This document shows positions 1 through 7,217 of a DNA stretch of 10,717 nt, piece by piece. The DNA comes from Salinisphaeraceae bacterium UBA4764 (GTDB lineage: Bacteria; Pseudomonadota; Gammaproteobacteria; Nevskiales; Salinisphaeraceae): NCBI GenBank assembly GCA_002403445.1, contig DHHU01000052.1:77975-88691 (forward strand), given 5' to 3'. Made by a program: the position numbers and the translations under genes. How positions within the stretch are numbered: position 1 is the first letter of the stretch; every line of letters starts with the position of its first letter. The notes under the pieces are model-generated. The model did no database searches. It saw nothing but the letters and a program-made list of their open reading frames with translations, and was not told where the DNA came from.

Positions 1-1
1 T

Positions 2-481
2 ATCGCAGTGCTCAATATTCTGGGGGATACCGAGTTGACCGAGGCGGCGGCCTGTGGTTTGGCAGAGCGTTTGGCGACACTGGATTATGACGTTTTGGTG
101 ACGGCGGAGGCCAAGTCGATTCCGCTGGCACACGCGTTGTCAATCGCTACCGGCAAGCCTTACGTCGTACTGCGTAAGCACTACAAAACCTACATGGGTG
201 AGGCGGTTTGGGCCGAGACACACTCGATTACCAGCAATGCAGCCCAACAACTCATACTCGACGCCAAGGATAGAGAGAAAGTTGAAAATGCCCGAGCGAT
301 GCTTGTCGATGACGTCATCAGCTCCGGCTCAACTTGTGCCGGCATGGCGGAGATTCTGCCGAAGGTCGGGGCCAGGATTGTAGGCCGAGCCGCCATTCTC
401 ACCGAGGGCGATGCAGGGGGGTTGGACGTAATAGCGCTAGGGCATGTGCCTGTTTTCGACTCGGATTCCCAGTCCGAGTGA
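2..481 (+). CDS. Phosphoribosyltransferase, adenine PRTase-like (5' partial)
   Basis: Type I phosphoribosyltransferase of the purine type, expected to move ribose-5-phosphate from PRPP onto a nucleobase in the cytoplasm. The PRPP-binding loop is clear: AMLVDDVISSGST (residues 97-109 counted from the GTG at 8) fits the classic 13-residue signature with its two acidic residues (D101, D102). Upstream, VTAEAKSIPLAHALS lies where APRT-like enzymes have their ExxGxPLA segment, and KHYKTYM plus the later SITSNAAQ fit the flexible-loop region. The frame stays open to the left edge (codons for I and A precede the GTG, giving IAVLNILGDTELTE), and the visible 157 residues are shorter than a usual 170-190 residue enzyme, so the true start is almost certainly outside the window and the GTG is internal. 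The base specificity cannot be told: adenine is the nearest guess, xanthine or hypoxanthine possible. It converges on moaB. Confidence 0.85.
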   Translation: MAVLNILGDTELTEAAACGLAERLATLDYDVLVTAEAKSIPLAHALSIATGKPYVVLRKHYKTYMGEAVWAETHSITSNAAQQLILDAKDREKVENARAMLVDDVISSGSTCAGMAEILPKVGARIVGRAAILTEGDAGGLDVIALGHVPVFDSDSQSE

Positions 482-486
482 GCGTT

Positions 487-1020
487 TCAATCATGGCCTG
501 AGAAACGCGAACCCGGCAGTCGCGGCAACAGTTCATGGAGGTTGCAAGGCGATGTGCGGGCGTCGATCTGGGCAGCAATCAACTTGTCCCATCCGTCGGC
601 ACAGGCGCCGCTGGAGCCCGGTAGGGAAAATACGAAAGTCGCCTTGGCCACGCCAGCCACGGCGCGGGATTGCAGGGTCGATGTGCCGATATCAGCGTGT
701 GACAACACCCGGAACATCTCGCCGAAACCATCGATGGCGCGGTCGAACAAAGGCTTGACAGCTTCCGGCGTCACATCGTCGCCGGTCAGACCGGTGCCGC
801 CGGTTGTAATCACCACATCCGGACGTTCGTTAGCGATCCAGCGGGCAACGCGCGCGCGGATTTCCCACAGGTCATCTGGACAGATCGCTTTTTCGTGCAG
901 CACGTGACCCGCTGCCTTGAGTCGATCCACCAGGACGCGTCCGGATTTGTCTGAGACATCGGTGCGGCTACTGGATACGGTCAGAACGGCGATATTCAGT
1001 GCAACGAAAGAGTCGGCCAT
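487..1020 (-). CDS. moaB: Molybdenum cofactor biosynthesis protein MoaB
   Basis: MoaB/MogA-fold protein of the molybdopterin pathway; family members adenylylate molybdopterin before metal insertion, although E. coli MoaB itself is reported as inactive in that step. The sequence follows E. coli MoaB nearly throughout: IAVLTVSSSRT at the N-terminus, the DKSG turn, the pterin/nucleotide motif TTGGTGLTGDD at about residues 72-82, then PLFDRAIDGFGEMFRVLS, DIGTSTLQSRAVAGV, FSLPGSSGAC, and a C-terminal IDARTSPCNLHELLP. I choose ATG at 1020 (177 residues). The codon just upstream is an in-frame GTG (1023) that would add one residue. No Shine-Dalgarno sequence precedes either start. No other moa, mog or moe genes are in view. 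The gene is divergent from yheS, and its stop lies 5 nt from the stop of the phosphoribosyltransferase. Confidence 0.95.
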   Translation of the reverse strand: MADSFVALNIAVLTVSSSRTDVSDKSGRVLVDRLKAAGHVLHEKAICPDDLWEIRARVARWIANERPDVVITTGGTGLTGDDVTPEAVKPLFDRAIDGFGEMFRVLSHADIGTSTLQSRAVAGVAKATFVFSLPGSSGACADGWDKLIAAQIDARTSPCNLHELLPRLPGSRFSGHD

Positions 1021-1029
1021 CACTAACGA

Positions 1030-1035
1030 TTAATA
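1030..1035 (-). promoter_or_regulatory. Candidate -10 element for moaB
   Basis: On the - strand the hexamer TATTAA lies at 1035-1030. Transcription starting about 7 nt downstream would begin at the GTG/ATG pair at 1023/1020, leaving a leader of 0-3 nt. No good -35 hexamer is visible at 16-19 nt upstream, so this is a weak call based only on position and the AT-rich hexamer. Confidence 0.25.
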
Positions 1036-1092
1036 AACGGTTGTTGAGGCTAAACTGCCATAAATCGAAGTGGAGAGCGAGGTCTGTATAAA

Positions 1093-1128
1093 CTGAAGCA
1101 CCGTCATTGGTCCGCTACAATATTCCCA
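1093..1128 (+). promoter_or_regulatory. Candidate yheS promoter giving a leaderless transcript
   Basis: TACAAT at 1116-1121 matches the sigma-70 -10 consensus at five of six positions. A weak -35 (CTGAAG, 1093-1098, three of six) sits 17 nt upstream. The predicted start, 7 nt after the -10, is the A of the ATG at 1128, and no Shine-Dalgarno sequence precedes that ATG. A second -10-like hexamer, TATAAA at 1087-1092 preceded by TG, could give a leader of about 29 nt, also without a ribosome binding site. Confidence 0.45.
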
Positions 1129-3029
1129 TGATCGATTTCAAGAATGTGTCGTTGCGGCGCGGGCCGCGCGAATTAATTGCCGGCCTGAACTGGCGCATCC
1201 AGCCTGGCGAACGTATCGGAATCGTCGGCCAGAACGGCACTGGCAAAACCAGCCTGTTTCAACTGCTGCTCGGCGAAATCCACCCCGACGCGGGTGATAT
1301 TGCCGGCACCGAGGGTCTGGACATCGCCACCGTGCGTCAACATGAACCGGCAGGCCCGCAGCCGGCCATCGAGTATGTCCTCGATGGTGACCATGAGTTG
1401 CGCTCGGTTGAAGCCGAACTTTCCAGGGCCGAAGCCGAGGGCAACGGCACGCGCCAGGCCGAATTGCATGGGCGCCTGGCTGAGATCGATGGCTATGCAG
1501 CTCGTGCCCGCGCCGCCCGTCTTTTGCATGGATTGGGTTTTGCGGCGGATGTTCATGATCGACCGCTGGACTCGTTTTCTGGAGGTTGGCGCATGCGGCT
1601 GAATTTGGCAGCCGCATTGATGCGGCGCTGTGACTTGCTGTTGCTCGATGAGCCGACCAATCATCTCGACATGGATGCCGTGTTCTGGTTGCAGGAATAT
1701 CTGGCCTCGCACCCCGCGACTTTGTTGATCATCTCCCACGACCGCGATTTTCTGGATGCGGTGACGCAAACGACGCTGCATCTGGAACACCGTCGCGCCT
1801 ATTACTACAGCGGCAACTATACTGCGTTTGAGGCCATGCGTGCCGAGGCAAAAGCACAGCAGCAGGCCGCATACGAAAACCAGCAGAAAAAACTGGCTCA
1901 GCTGCAACATTTTGTCGACCGCTTCCGTGCCAAGGCGACCAAGGCCCGACAGGCACAAAGCAAGCTCAAACAAATGGAGCGCATGGAGAAAGTCGAAGCC
2001 GCGCACGTCGATTCGCCGTTCCAATTCGAGTTTCGTCAGCCTTCACGTCTTTCCGATACGCTAATTCGTTTAGATAACGCCGCAGTTGGTTACGACGGCC
2101 AACCACTGGTCAGTGGCATCAAACTGCGTTTGGTTCCGGGGGATCGACTGGCGATCCTCGGGCGCAACGGCGCAGGCAAGTCGACGGTCATGAAGCTTCT
2201 GGCCGGTGCGTTGGAACCGCTGGACGGCGAAGTCCAGCCCGATCGCTATCTGAACGTTGGGTATTTTGCCCAGCATCAGTTGGAGCAGCTCGATTCCAAA
2301 GCCAGTGCGCTCGAACATCTACAGCGTGCTGAGCCCAACGCGCGCGAACAGGACCTGCGCGACTTTCTCGGTGGGTTTGATTTCCACGGCGACAAGGCAT
2401 TGGAACCGATCGGGCCATTTTCCGGTGGTGAGAAGGCCCGTCTGGCGCTTGCGTTGGTCGTCCACGCCCGCCCCAACTTGCTGCTGCTTGACGAACCCAC
2501 CAACCATCTCGATCTTGATATGCGGCACGCGCTCGAGACCGCCCTCGCCGGTTATACTGGTGCGGTAGTCATGATTGCGCACGATCGGCATCTGATCGAC
2601 GCCACTTGTGAACAAATCTGGTACGTTTCCGAAGGTCACCTAGCGCCGTTTGACGGGGATCTGGATGATTATAGGAAATGGCTGGCGGGACAAGGTGCTG
2701 CCCGCGAAGGAGGGCGGTCGAAAGCTTCGGCATCCCTATCCGCTGCCAATGGCAGCGACTCAGGCCACAAGGCGGATCGGCGTCAGCGCGTGAAGTCGCT
2801 TCAAAAAACCGTGAAACAGGCCGAAACCGAGATGAACCGCCTGACACGCGAAATCGAGTCGGTAAACCAAGAGCTTGCTAAGCCCAGCGTCTATTCGAAT
2901 CCGACCGAGTCGGCGCGGCTCGGCCAAGAGCAAAGTCGGCTGAAGCGCCAACTGGAAACCATTGAGGCGCGCTGGTTGAAAGATGCCGAAGCGCTGGAAT
3001 CCCTTCAAAAGGACCTGAGTGCGGCCTGA
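1128..3029 (+). CDS. yheS: ABC-F family ATPase, YheS type
   Basis: Soluble ABC-F protein with two ATPase domains and no membrane segments; family members bind the ribosomal E site and rescue or tune stalled translation. Residues from ATG 1128 (633 in all): Walker A GQNGTGKT (35-42), signature SGGWR (151-155), Walker B LLLLDEP (170-176) with H204 in ISHDRDF; the inter-domain linker (about 225-320) holds the charged FVDRFRAKATKARQAQSK helix; second Walker A GRNGAGKS (345-352), signature SGGEK (432-436), LLLLDEPTNHLDLDM and HDRHL (485-489). A C-terminal coiled coil rich in K, E and Q runs from about 553. Similarity to E. coli YheS is continuous. An in-frame TTG at 1107 would add seven residues, but homologues begin with M-I-x-F, so I chose 1128. 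In the second switch region the usual SHDRH reads AHDRH. The stop overlaps the sbcB start (TGATG). Confidence 0.93.
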   Translation: MIDFKNVSLRRGPRELIAGLNWRIQPGERIGIVGQNGTGKTSLFQLLLGEIHPDAGDIAGTEGLDIATVRQHEPAGPQPAIEYVLDGDHELRSVEAELSRAEAEGNGTRQAELHGRLAEIDGYAARARAARLLHGLGFAADVHDRPLDSFSGGWRMRLNLAAALMRRCDLLLLDEPTNHLDMDAVFWLQEYLASHPATLLIISHDRDFLDAVTQTTLHLEHRRAYYYSGNYTAFEAMRAEAKAQQQAAYENQQKKLAQLQHFVDRFRAKATKARQAQSKLKQMERMEKVEAAHVDSPFQFEFRQPSRLSDTLIRLDNAAVGYDGQPLVSGIKLRLVPGDRLAILGRNGAGKSTVMKLLAGALEPLDGEVQPDRYLNVGYFAQHQLEQLDSKASALEHLQRAEPNAREQDLRDFLGGFDFHGDKALEPIGPFSGGEKARLALALVVHARPNLLLLDEPTNHLDLDMRHALETALAGYTGAVVMIAHDRHLIDATCEQIWYVSEGHLAPFDGDLDDYRKWLAGQGAAREGGRSKASASLSAANGSDSGHKADRRQRVKSLQKTVKQAETEMNRLTREIESVNQELAKPSVYSNPTESARLGQEQSRLKRQLETIEARWLKDAEALESLQKDLSAA

Positions 3030-4498
3030 TGACGGGCAGCGAGCGGCCAACCGCAACTTATTTCTGGCACGACTACGAGACTTTCGGTTCCGATCCCCGG
3101 CGTGACAAACCGGCGCAATTCGCGGGGATCCGTACCGACGAAGACTTCAACATTATCGGCGAGCCTTTAGTACGTTATTGCCAGCCCCCGGCTGAGATGC
3201 TTGGCCATCCCGAGGCGACCCTGGTAACTGGCATTACGCCACAATATGCAATGCAGAACGGGGTTCCGGAATCGCAATTCATTGCCGATATCGAGGCCGA
3301 GATGGCCACGCCCGGCACGTGCAGCGTCGGCTATAACAATCTGCAATTCGACGACGAAGTCACCCGGCACGCACTTTGGCGCAACTTTTTCGATCCATAC
3401 GCCCGCGAATGGCAGAATCAGTGTTCCCGCTGGGACATCATTGATATGGCAAGGCTGGCCTACGCACTGCGTCCGGATGGTATTGAATGGCCTACGCGCG
3501 ACGATGGTGCCCCCAGTTTCAAGCTCGAAGATCTGGCCGTAGCCAACAACCTTGGTAGGGGTAGCGCTCACGACGCGCTTTCAGACGTTTACGCCACCAT
3601 TGACTTAGCTCGCTTGATCCGGGCCAAACAGCCGAGACTCTTTGATTTCGTGCGCAGTAACCGCGACAAGAAAACTGCCCGTAAATTACTCAATATGGAC
3701 ACTCGCAAACCAACATTGCATGTTTCGTCCAAGTTCGGTGCCAGCAACGGCTGTCTGTCCCCAGTCATGCCCATTGCCCCTCACCCGACCAATCGCAACT
3801 GCTTGATCGTCTATGACTTGCGCGTTGACCCAGAGCCGCTTTTGACACTCGATGCCGAGTCGATCCGCGAGCGCATGTTCACCCCAAGAAAAGATTTACC
3901 GGAGGATGCACCGCGTGTGGCACTCAAGGGGGTGTACCTCAACAAATGTCCGGTACTGGCGCCGTTCGAAATGTTGCGCCCTCCTGAGGCTGAGCGATTG
4001 GCAATAGACGTGGACATGTGCCGCGCCTATTGGAAAGCCATTCACGACAATATGGCGGCGGTGGCAACCAAGGCTACCGAAGTGTTTGATCGGGGTCCTG
4101 GACTCGAACCCGCTGCTGACCCCGAACACGGGCTTTATGATGGACTTATTGGCGACGCTGATCGCGAGCGGGCGGCACAGGTACGCGCCGGGTCAACGAA
4201 GTTTTTTTCGAATAATCAGCTTGTCTTCGACGACGATCGTTTGAATACTTTGTTCTTTCGATATCGTGCCCGATATTATCCCGAATCACTGAGCTTGGAA
4301 GAGGATCGTCAATGGCGGGAGTGGCAGGCCAATGAACTGGCATATGCGCCTTCCGGTGGTCTGACACTCGACGAATACGATGAGATAGTGGCCGCTTTGA
4401 TGAGCCGTGTCCGCGGTCAGCCGAAACAACTCCAGCGCCTCCTTGATCTCAAGGCTTGGGCCGATCAGCGACGGGCATTAGTGAGTGAGCTGGTTTAA
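3029..4498 (+). CDS. sbcB: Exonuclease I (3'-5' single-strand DNA exonuclease)
   Basis: DEDDh exonuclease that degrades single-stranded DNA from the 3' end and takes part in recombination and mismatch repair. The N-terminal exonuclease domain has HDYETFGSDPRRDKPAQF with D15 and E17, VGYNNLQFDDE with D108, and AHDALSDVYATIDLA with H181 and D186. D15, E17, H181 and D186 sit at the same numbers as in the E. coli enzyme. Then come KQPRLFDFVRSNRDKK, the SH3-like middle part (HVSSKFGASNGCLSPVMPIAPHP), and the C-terminal helical domain with NKCPVLAPFEMLRPPEAERL and the late FFRYRARYYPESL. Length 489 against 475 in E. coli, so it is complete. It starts on the yheS stop codon (1-nt overlap), so translation is probably coupled. 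Confidence 0.96.
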   Translation: MTGSERPTATYFWHDYETFGSDPRRDKPAQFAGIRTDEDFNIIGEPLVRYCQPPAEMLGHPEATLVTGITPQYAMQNGVPESQFIADIEAEMATPGTCSVGYNNLQFDDEVTRHALWRNFFDPYAREWQNQCSRWDIIDMARLAYALRPDGIEWPTRDDGAPSFKLEDLAVANNLGRGSAHDALSDVYATIDLARLIRAKQPRLFDFVRSNRDKKTARKLLNMDTRKPTLHVSSKFGASNGCLSPVMPIAPHPTNRNCLIVYDLRVDPEPLLTLDAESIRERMFTPRKDLPEDAPRVALKGVYLNKCPVLAPFEMLRPPEAERLAIDVDMCRAYWKAIHDNMAAVATKATEVFDRGPGLEPAADPEHGLYDGLIGDADRERAAQVRAGSTKFFSNNQLVFDDDRLNTLFFRYRARYYPESLSLEEDRQWREWQANELAYAPSGGLTLDEYDEIVAALMSRVRGQPKQLQRLLDLKAWADQRRALVSELV

Positions 4499-4515
4499 AC
4501 TCAGTTATTGTCGAG

Positions 4516-4531
4516 CCCATTTTAAAACGGG
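4516..4531. repeat. 16-bp near-palindrome before the 71-residue ORF
   Basis: CCCATTTTAAAACGGG reads as its own reverse complement except at one symmetric pair (A4519/C4528). It fills much of the 39-nt gap between sbcB and the next start codon. It could be an operator or chance; the stem has no room for a loop unless the central A/T bases stay open, and no T-run follows, so it is not a terminator. Confidence 0.35.
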
Positions 4532-4537
4532 TAAGCG

Positions 4538-4753
4538 ATGCGATTTGTCTGTGAAATCGATCGGGTTGAATACGTGATTGAAGCCCCTTCCCCGGAAGTC
4601 GCAGCGCGACTGGCAGCGGAACGTCAAGCAAAAGCTAATGGTGGGCGACAGCGATTTCGGGTCAACGTGGCCGAAGCCAACGAAGCTGATCTGCCGCTGA
4701 TTGCCGGGGATGACTATGACGTGGCAATCGACCTCAACGACACAACACGCTGA
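4538..4753 (+). CDS. Small conserved-looking protein of unknown function
   Basis: A 71-residue soluble, acidic protein that I do not recognise. It starts with two likely beta strands (MRFVCEIDRVEYVIEAP), followed by an alanine-rich helix (SPEVAARLAAERQAKAN), another strand (RQRFRVNVAEA) and an acidic tail (DDYDVAIDLND). This strand-strand-helix-strand layout looks like a compact single domain. Codon use resembles the flanking genes, it has the same orientation, and it lies 39 nt after sbcB and 29 nt before the sugar isomerase gene, which supports a real gene in the same transcription unit. The ribosome binding site is poor (GGTAAG shortly before the ATG). There are no cysteines beyond C5, no membrane segment and no signal peptide. 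The role is unknown. Confidence 0.65.
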   Translation: MRFVCEIDRVEYVIEAPSPEVAARLAAERQAKANGGRQRFRVNVAEANEADLPLIAGDDYDVAIDLNDTTR

Positions 4754-4782
4754 CACCGTCGGGCACGATTCGGCCTAAATTC

Positions 4783-6042
4783 ATGGTTGCCACCAATAGA
4801 TTACGCTGGCCGGAACTGGCAAACCATAGAGCCTGGCTTCGAAATGAAAGCCGGCGACTGCTGATGTTTTATCGTGCCTCAGCCCGGCCAGCCGGTGGTT
4901 TCGTGCGGCTCGACGGCGACGGTGCTCATACGCCCGACGCCCCCGCCGATACCTTGGTAACCGCCCGCATGACGCACACATTTGGATTGGCCGCACTAAG
5001 TGGTGAACCGGGTGCGGCTCCGCTTGCAGATCACGGCGTTCGGGCCCTGCGGGGTTGTCTGCGTGACAACGCTTATGGCGGATGGGTTGCGAAGGACAGC
5101 CCAGCAAGTCAACACCTCGACAAGCAGTGCTATTTGCATCTGTTCGTGGCACTGGGCGCGGCAACCGCCAGCCACGCGGGCATTGAGGGTGCGGCTTCCC
5201 TGCTGGCCGATGTTATGGGGGTTATCGAGCGTTATTTCTGGTCTAGTGATGAACAGGCCTTTGTCGAATCATGGGGTTACGATTGGCGGCAGCTGGCCGA
5301 TTATCGCGGCGGCAACGCCAACATGCATGGCGTTGAGATGTGTCTGGCTCTGGCCGACGTAATGCAAGATCATTGCTGGCGTCAACGTGCACTAAGTGTT
5401 TGCGAGCGCTTGATCCATTGTCATGCCCGCGCCAATGGCTATCACGTGGTTGAGCACTTCGACGGTTGTTGGAACGAGTGGCGTGAATACAATCGAGACC
5501 GGCCGGATGACGGGTTTCTGCCGTTTGGCGTCACGCCCGGACATGGCTGCGAATGGGCCCGTTTGTTGTTGCATCTCGAAGCGAGTCTTATTGCATCCGG
5601 TGACACAGCCCCCGAGTGGTTGGCCGAAGACGCACGCGGTCTTTTCGATGCCGCGATGCGAGATGCTTGGGGGGCGGATGGCCATGCGGGAATGGTGTAC
5701 ACCCTGGACTGGCAACGATGTGTATCTTCATCGCGCCGACGCCACTGGGTTCACGCAGAAGCCATCGCTTCGGCCGATGCACTGGCCAAGCGCACCGGCG
5801 AGCGGCACTATGAGCAGTGGTATCGTGATCTATGGGATTTTGTTGTGGCAACGTTTATTGACCCTGAGCGCGGCAGTTGGCGTCATGAACTGGACCGATA
5901 TCTTGAACTCGATCCGGCGGTTGGTGACGTCAAACCCGATTTATATCATGCGTATCAAGCTACGCTTTTGCCGCAGTTGCCACTGACGCCGGCGTTGGCT
6001 GTGGCGGTTGACCTCGCGGTGAATTCGGACCACCAGACGTGA
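4783..6042 (+). CDS. AGE-family sugar isomerase, YihS/mannose isomerase-like
   Basis: Cytoplasmic (alpha/alpha)6-barrel isomerase of the N-acylglucosamine 2-epimerase superfamily, probably interconverting an aldose and a ketose such as D-mannose and D-fructose. It aligns along its full length (419 residues against 413) with E. coli YihS: TLVTARMTHTFGLAA (R62, YihS R55), DNAYGGW, YFWSSDEQAFVESW, YRGGNANMHGVE (H182, YihS H176), VVEHFDGCWNEW, FGVTPGHGCEWARL (H254 and E257, YihS H248 and E251), MVYTLDW, and KPDLYHAYQ (H389, YihS H383). The catalytic histidines and the ring-opening arginine are therefore kept. YihS has two arginines just before its FGGTPGH; here the stretch is GFLPFGVTPGH, so substrate choice may differ, and there are no sulfoglycolysis neighbours. 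No Shine-Dalgarno sequence is visible before ATG 4783. The stop codon overlaps a GTG that is in frame with the next gene. Confidence 0.85.
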   Translation: MVATNRLRWPELANHRAWLRNESRRLLMFYRASARPAGGFVRLDGDGAHTPDAPADTLVTARMTHTFGLAALSGEPGAAPLADHGVRALRGCLRDNAYGGWVAKDSPASQHLDKQCYLHLFVALGAATASHAGIEGAASLLADVMGVIERYFWSSDEQAFVESWGYDWRQLADYRGGNANMHGVEMCLALADVMQDHCWRQRALSVCERLIHCHARANGYHVVEHFDGCWNEWREYNRDRPDDGFLPFGVTPGHGCEWARLLLHLEASLIASGDTAPEWLAEDARGLFDAAMRDAWGADGHAGMVYTLDWQRCVSSSRRRHWVHAEAIASADALAKRTGERHYEQWYRDLWDFVVATFIDPERGSWRHELDRYLELDPAVGDVKPDLYHAYQATLLPQLPLTPALAVAVDLAVNSDHQT

Positions 6043-6053
6043 AAGAGAATCAA

Positions 6054-7217
6054 ATGGCCAATACCGCCCTACCGACGACAATGGCTGCCATGCGTCTCAT
6101 GGGTCATGGCGGAACAGAGCAGCTGGTTTACGAACAGGATGTGCCGGTGCCGGAACCCAAAGCCGGTGAAGTCCTAGTCGACGTCTCAGCGACTGCCAAA
6201 AACAACACCGACCGCAAAGCGCGCGAAGGTTCGTACGCCACCGGGCCTGACGCCAGCGTCACTTCGTTTTCGATCGGTGGGACACCGACGCTGACTTTCC
6301 CACGGATACAGGGAGCCGATGTCGTGGGTCGCGTGGCGGCTGTTGGCGCCGGCGTCGATGCGGGGCGCATTGGCGAGCGCGGTTTGCTAGATTTCAACAT
6401 CTATACCGATCCACGGTATGACATGAACCTGGTGCCCGATTACTATGGCCACGGTGCTGACGGCGGCTATGCGGAATACGTGGCAGTGCCGGCAGACCAG
6501 TTTCATAGTATCAACGCACCGGATCTGGCCGACGCCGAGGTGGCCAGTCTGGGCCTTTGTTCTTATCAGACCGCGTATCACATGCTCACCACTGCCGACG
6601 TAACAGCTGGCGAGCGCGTCCTGGTGACTGGCGCTAGTGGCGGTGTCGGCACGGCGTTAATACAACTTTGCCGCCTGATCGGCGCGATTCCGATCGCCCT
6701 GTCTACGCCAGACAAAGCGGATCGCCTGCGCCGGCTTGGCGCCGAGGCCGTGCTCGATCGCAGCCATCCTCATTCACTGGTTGAACAAGTTCTTGCCGTT
6801 ACCCATAAAGCGCCGATCGACGCCGTCATGGATCTGCTTGGCGGCGCGGCCACTCCGCAACTTATTGCGACGATGACGTTTGATATGCATGCACGCTCGT
6901 CGTATCCACGCCTGTCGATTGCCGGGGCCTCGGCAGGGCGATCGACCGATTTGCCGTGGGCGCTTGTCTATTTGTATCAAGTACAGGTTTTTGGAGTGTC
7001 GCATGGTACGCGTGCAGAGGCCGTACAACTCATCGAATGGATTCGCGGGCGTCGGCTGCAACCGATTCTGCACGGCACGTTCCGTCTTTCCGAATTACGT
7101 AAAGCAGAACACTATTTTGCGGATCAAGGCCGGCAGATCGTGGGCAAGATCGTGATCGTGCCGGACCGGCATTGGTCAAAACATGGCGCACCGTTTGCGG
7201 TCGATGCACCCGTATGA
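6054..7217 (+). CDS. Zinc-independent MDR oxidoreductase (quinone oxidoreductase-like)
   Basis: Medium-chain dehydrogenase/reductase, expected to use NADPH or NADH in the cytoplasm. The N-terminal GroES-like domain covers about residues 10-150: PKAGEVLVDVSATAKNNTDRKA, PRIQGADVVGRVAAVGAGVD, then HGADGGYAEYVAVPA. The Rossmann domain has the cofactor loop VLVTGASGGVGTALIQL (nucleotide-binding glycines at about 193-199), RRLGAEAVLDR, AVMDLLGG, and a closing QIVGKIVIVPD. The position of the usual first catalytic zinc cysteine is taken by NNTD, and the four-cysteine structural zinc lobe is absent, so it belongs to the zinc-free branch (quinone oxidoreductase, enoyl reductase or similar). I chose ATG 6054 because GAG in AAGAGAA precedes it at about 6 nt. 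GTG 6039, overlapping the upstream stop as GTGA, would add five residues. The 3' end overlaps the next gene as ATGA. The substrate is unknown. Confidence 0.85.
   Translation: MANTALPTTMAAMRLMGHGGTEQLVYEQDVPVPEPKAGEVLVDVSATAKNNTDRKAREGSYATGPDASVTSFSIGGTPTLTFPRIQGADVVGRVAAVGAGVDAGRIGERGLLDFNIYTDPRYDMNLVPDYYGHGADGGYAEYVAVPADQFHSINAPDLADAEVASLGLCSYQTAYHMLTTADVTAGERVLVTGASGGVGTALIQLCRLIGAIPIALSTPDKADRLRRLGAEAVLDRSHPHSLVEQVLAVTHKAPIDAVMDLLGGAATPQLIATMTFDMHARSSYPRLSIAGASAGRSTDLPWALVYLYQVQVFGVSHGTRAEAVQLIEWIRGRRLQPILHGTFRLSELRKAEHYFADQGRQIVGKIVIVPDRHWSKHGAPFAVDAPV

Noticed and set aside
97..109. Apparent deviation SSGST in the PRPP loop of the phosphoribosyltransferase
   Set aside because: The general 13-residue family signature allows Ser at these positions, so the enzyme is probably active.
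1107..1127. TTG start at 1107 for yheS, adding seven residues
   Set aside because: Homologues begin at the M-I-x-F sequence encoded from 1128, and the predicted promoter -10 element overlaps the extra codons.
4093..4115. tRNA-like 3' end on the - strand (CGGGTTCGAGTCCAGGA)
   Set aside because: It lies inside the conserved sbcB coding frame (coding for PGLEPAAD on the + strand). No matching acceptor, D or anticodon arms were found around it.
7172..7213. TTG start at 7172 for the racemase-family protein
   Set aside because: The extra residues (VKTWRTVCGRCTR) overlap the MDR coding region and do not resemble the family N-terminus, which begins shortly before LLDTHAGG.
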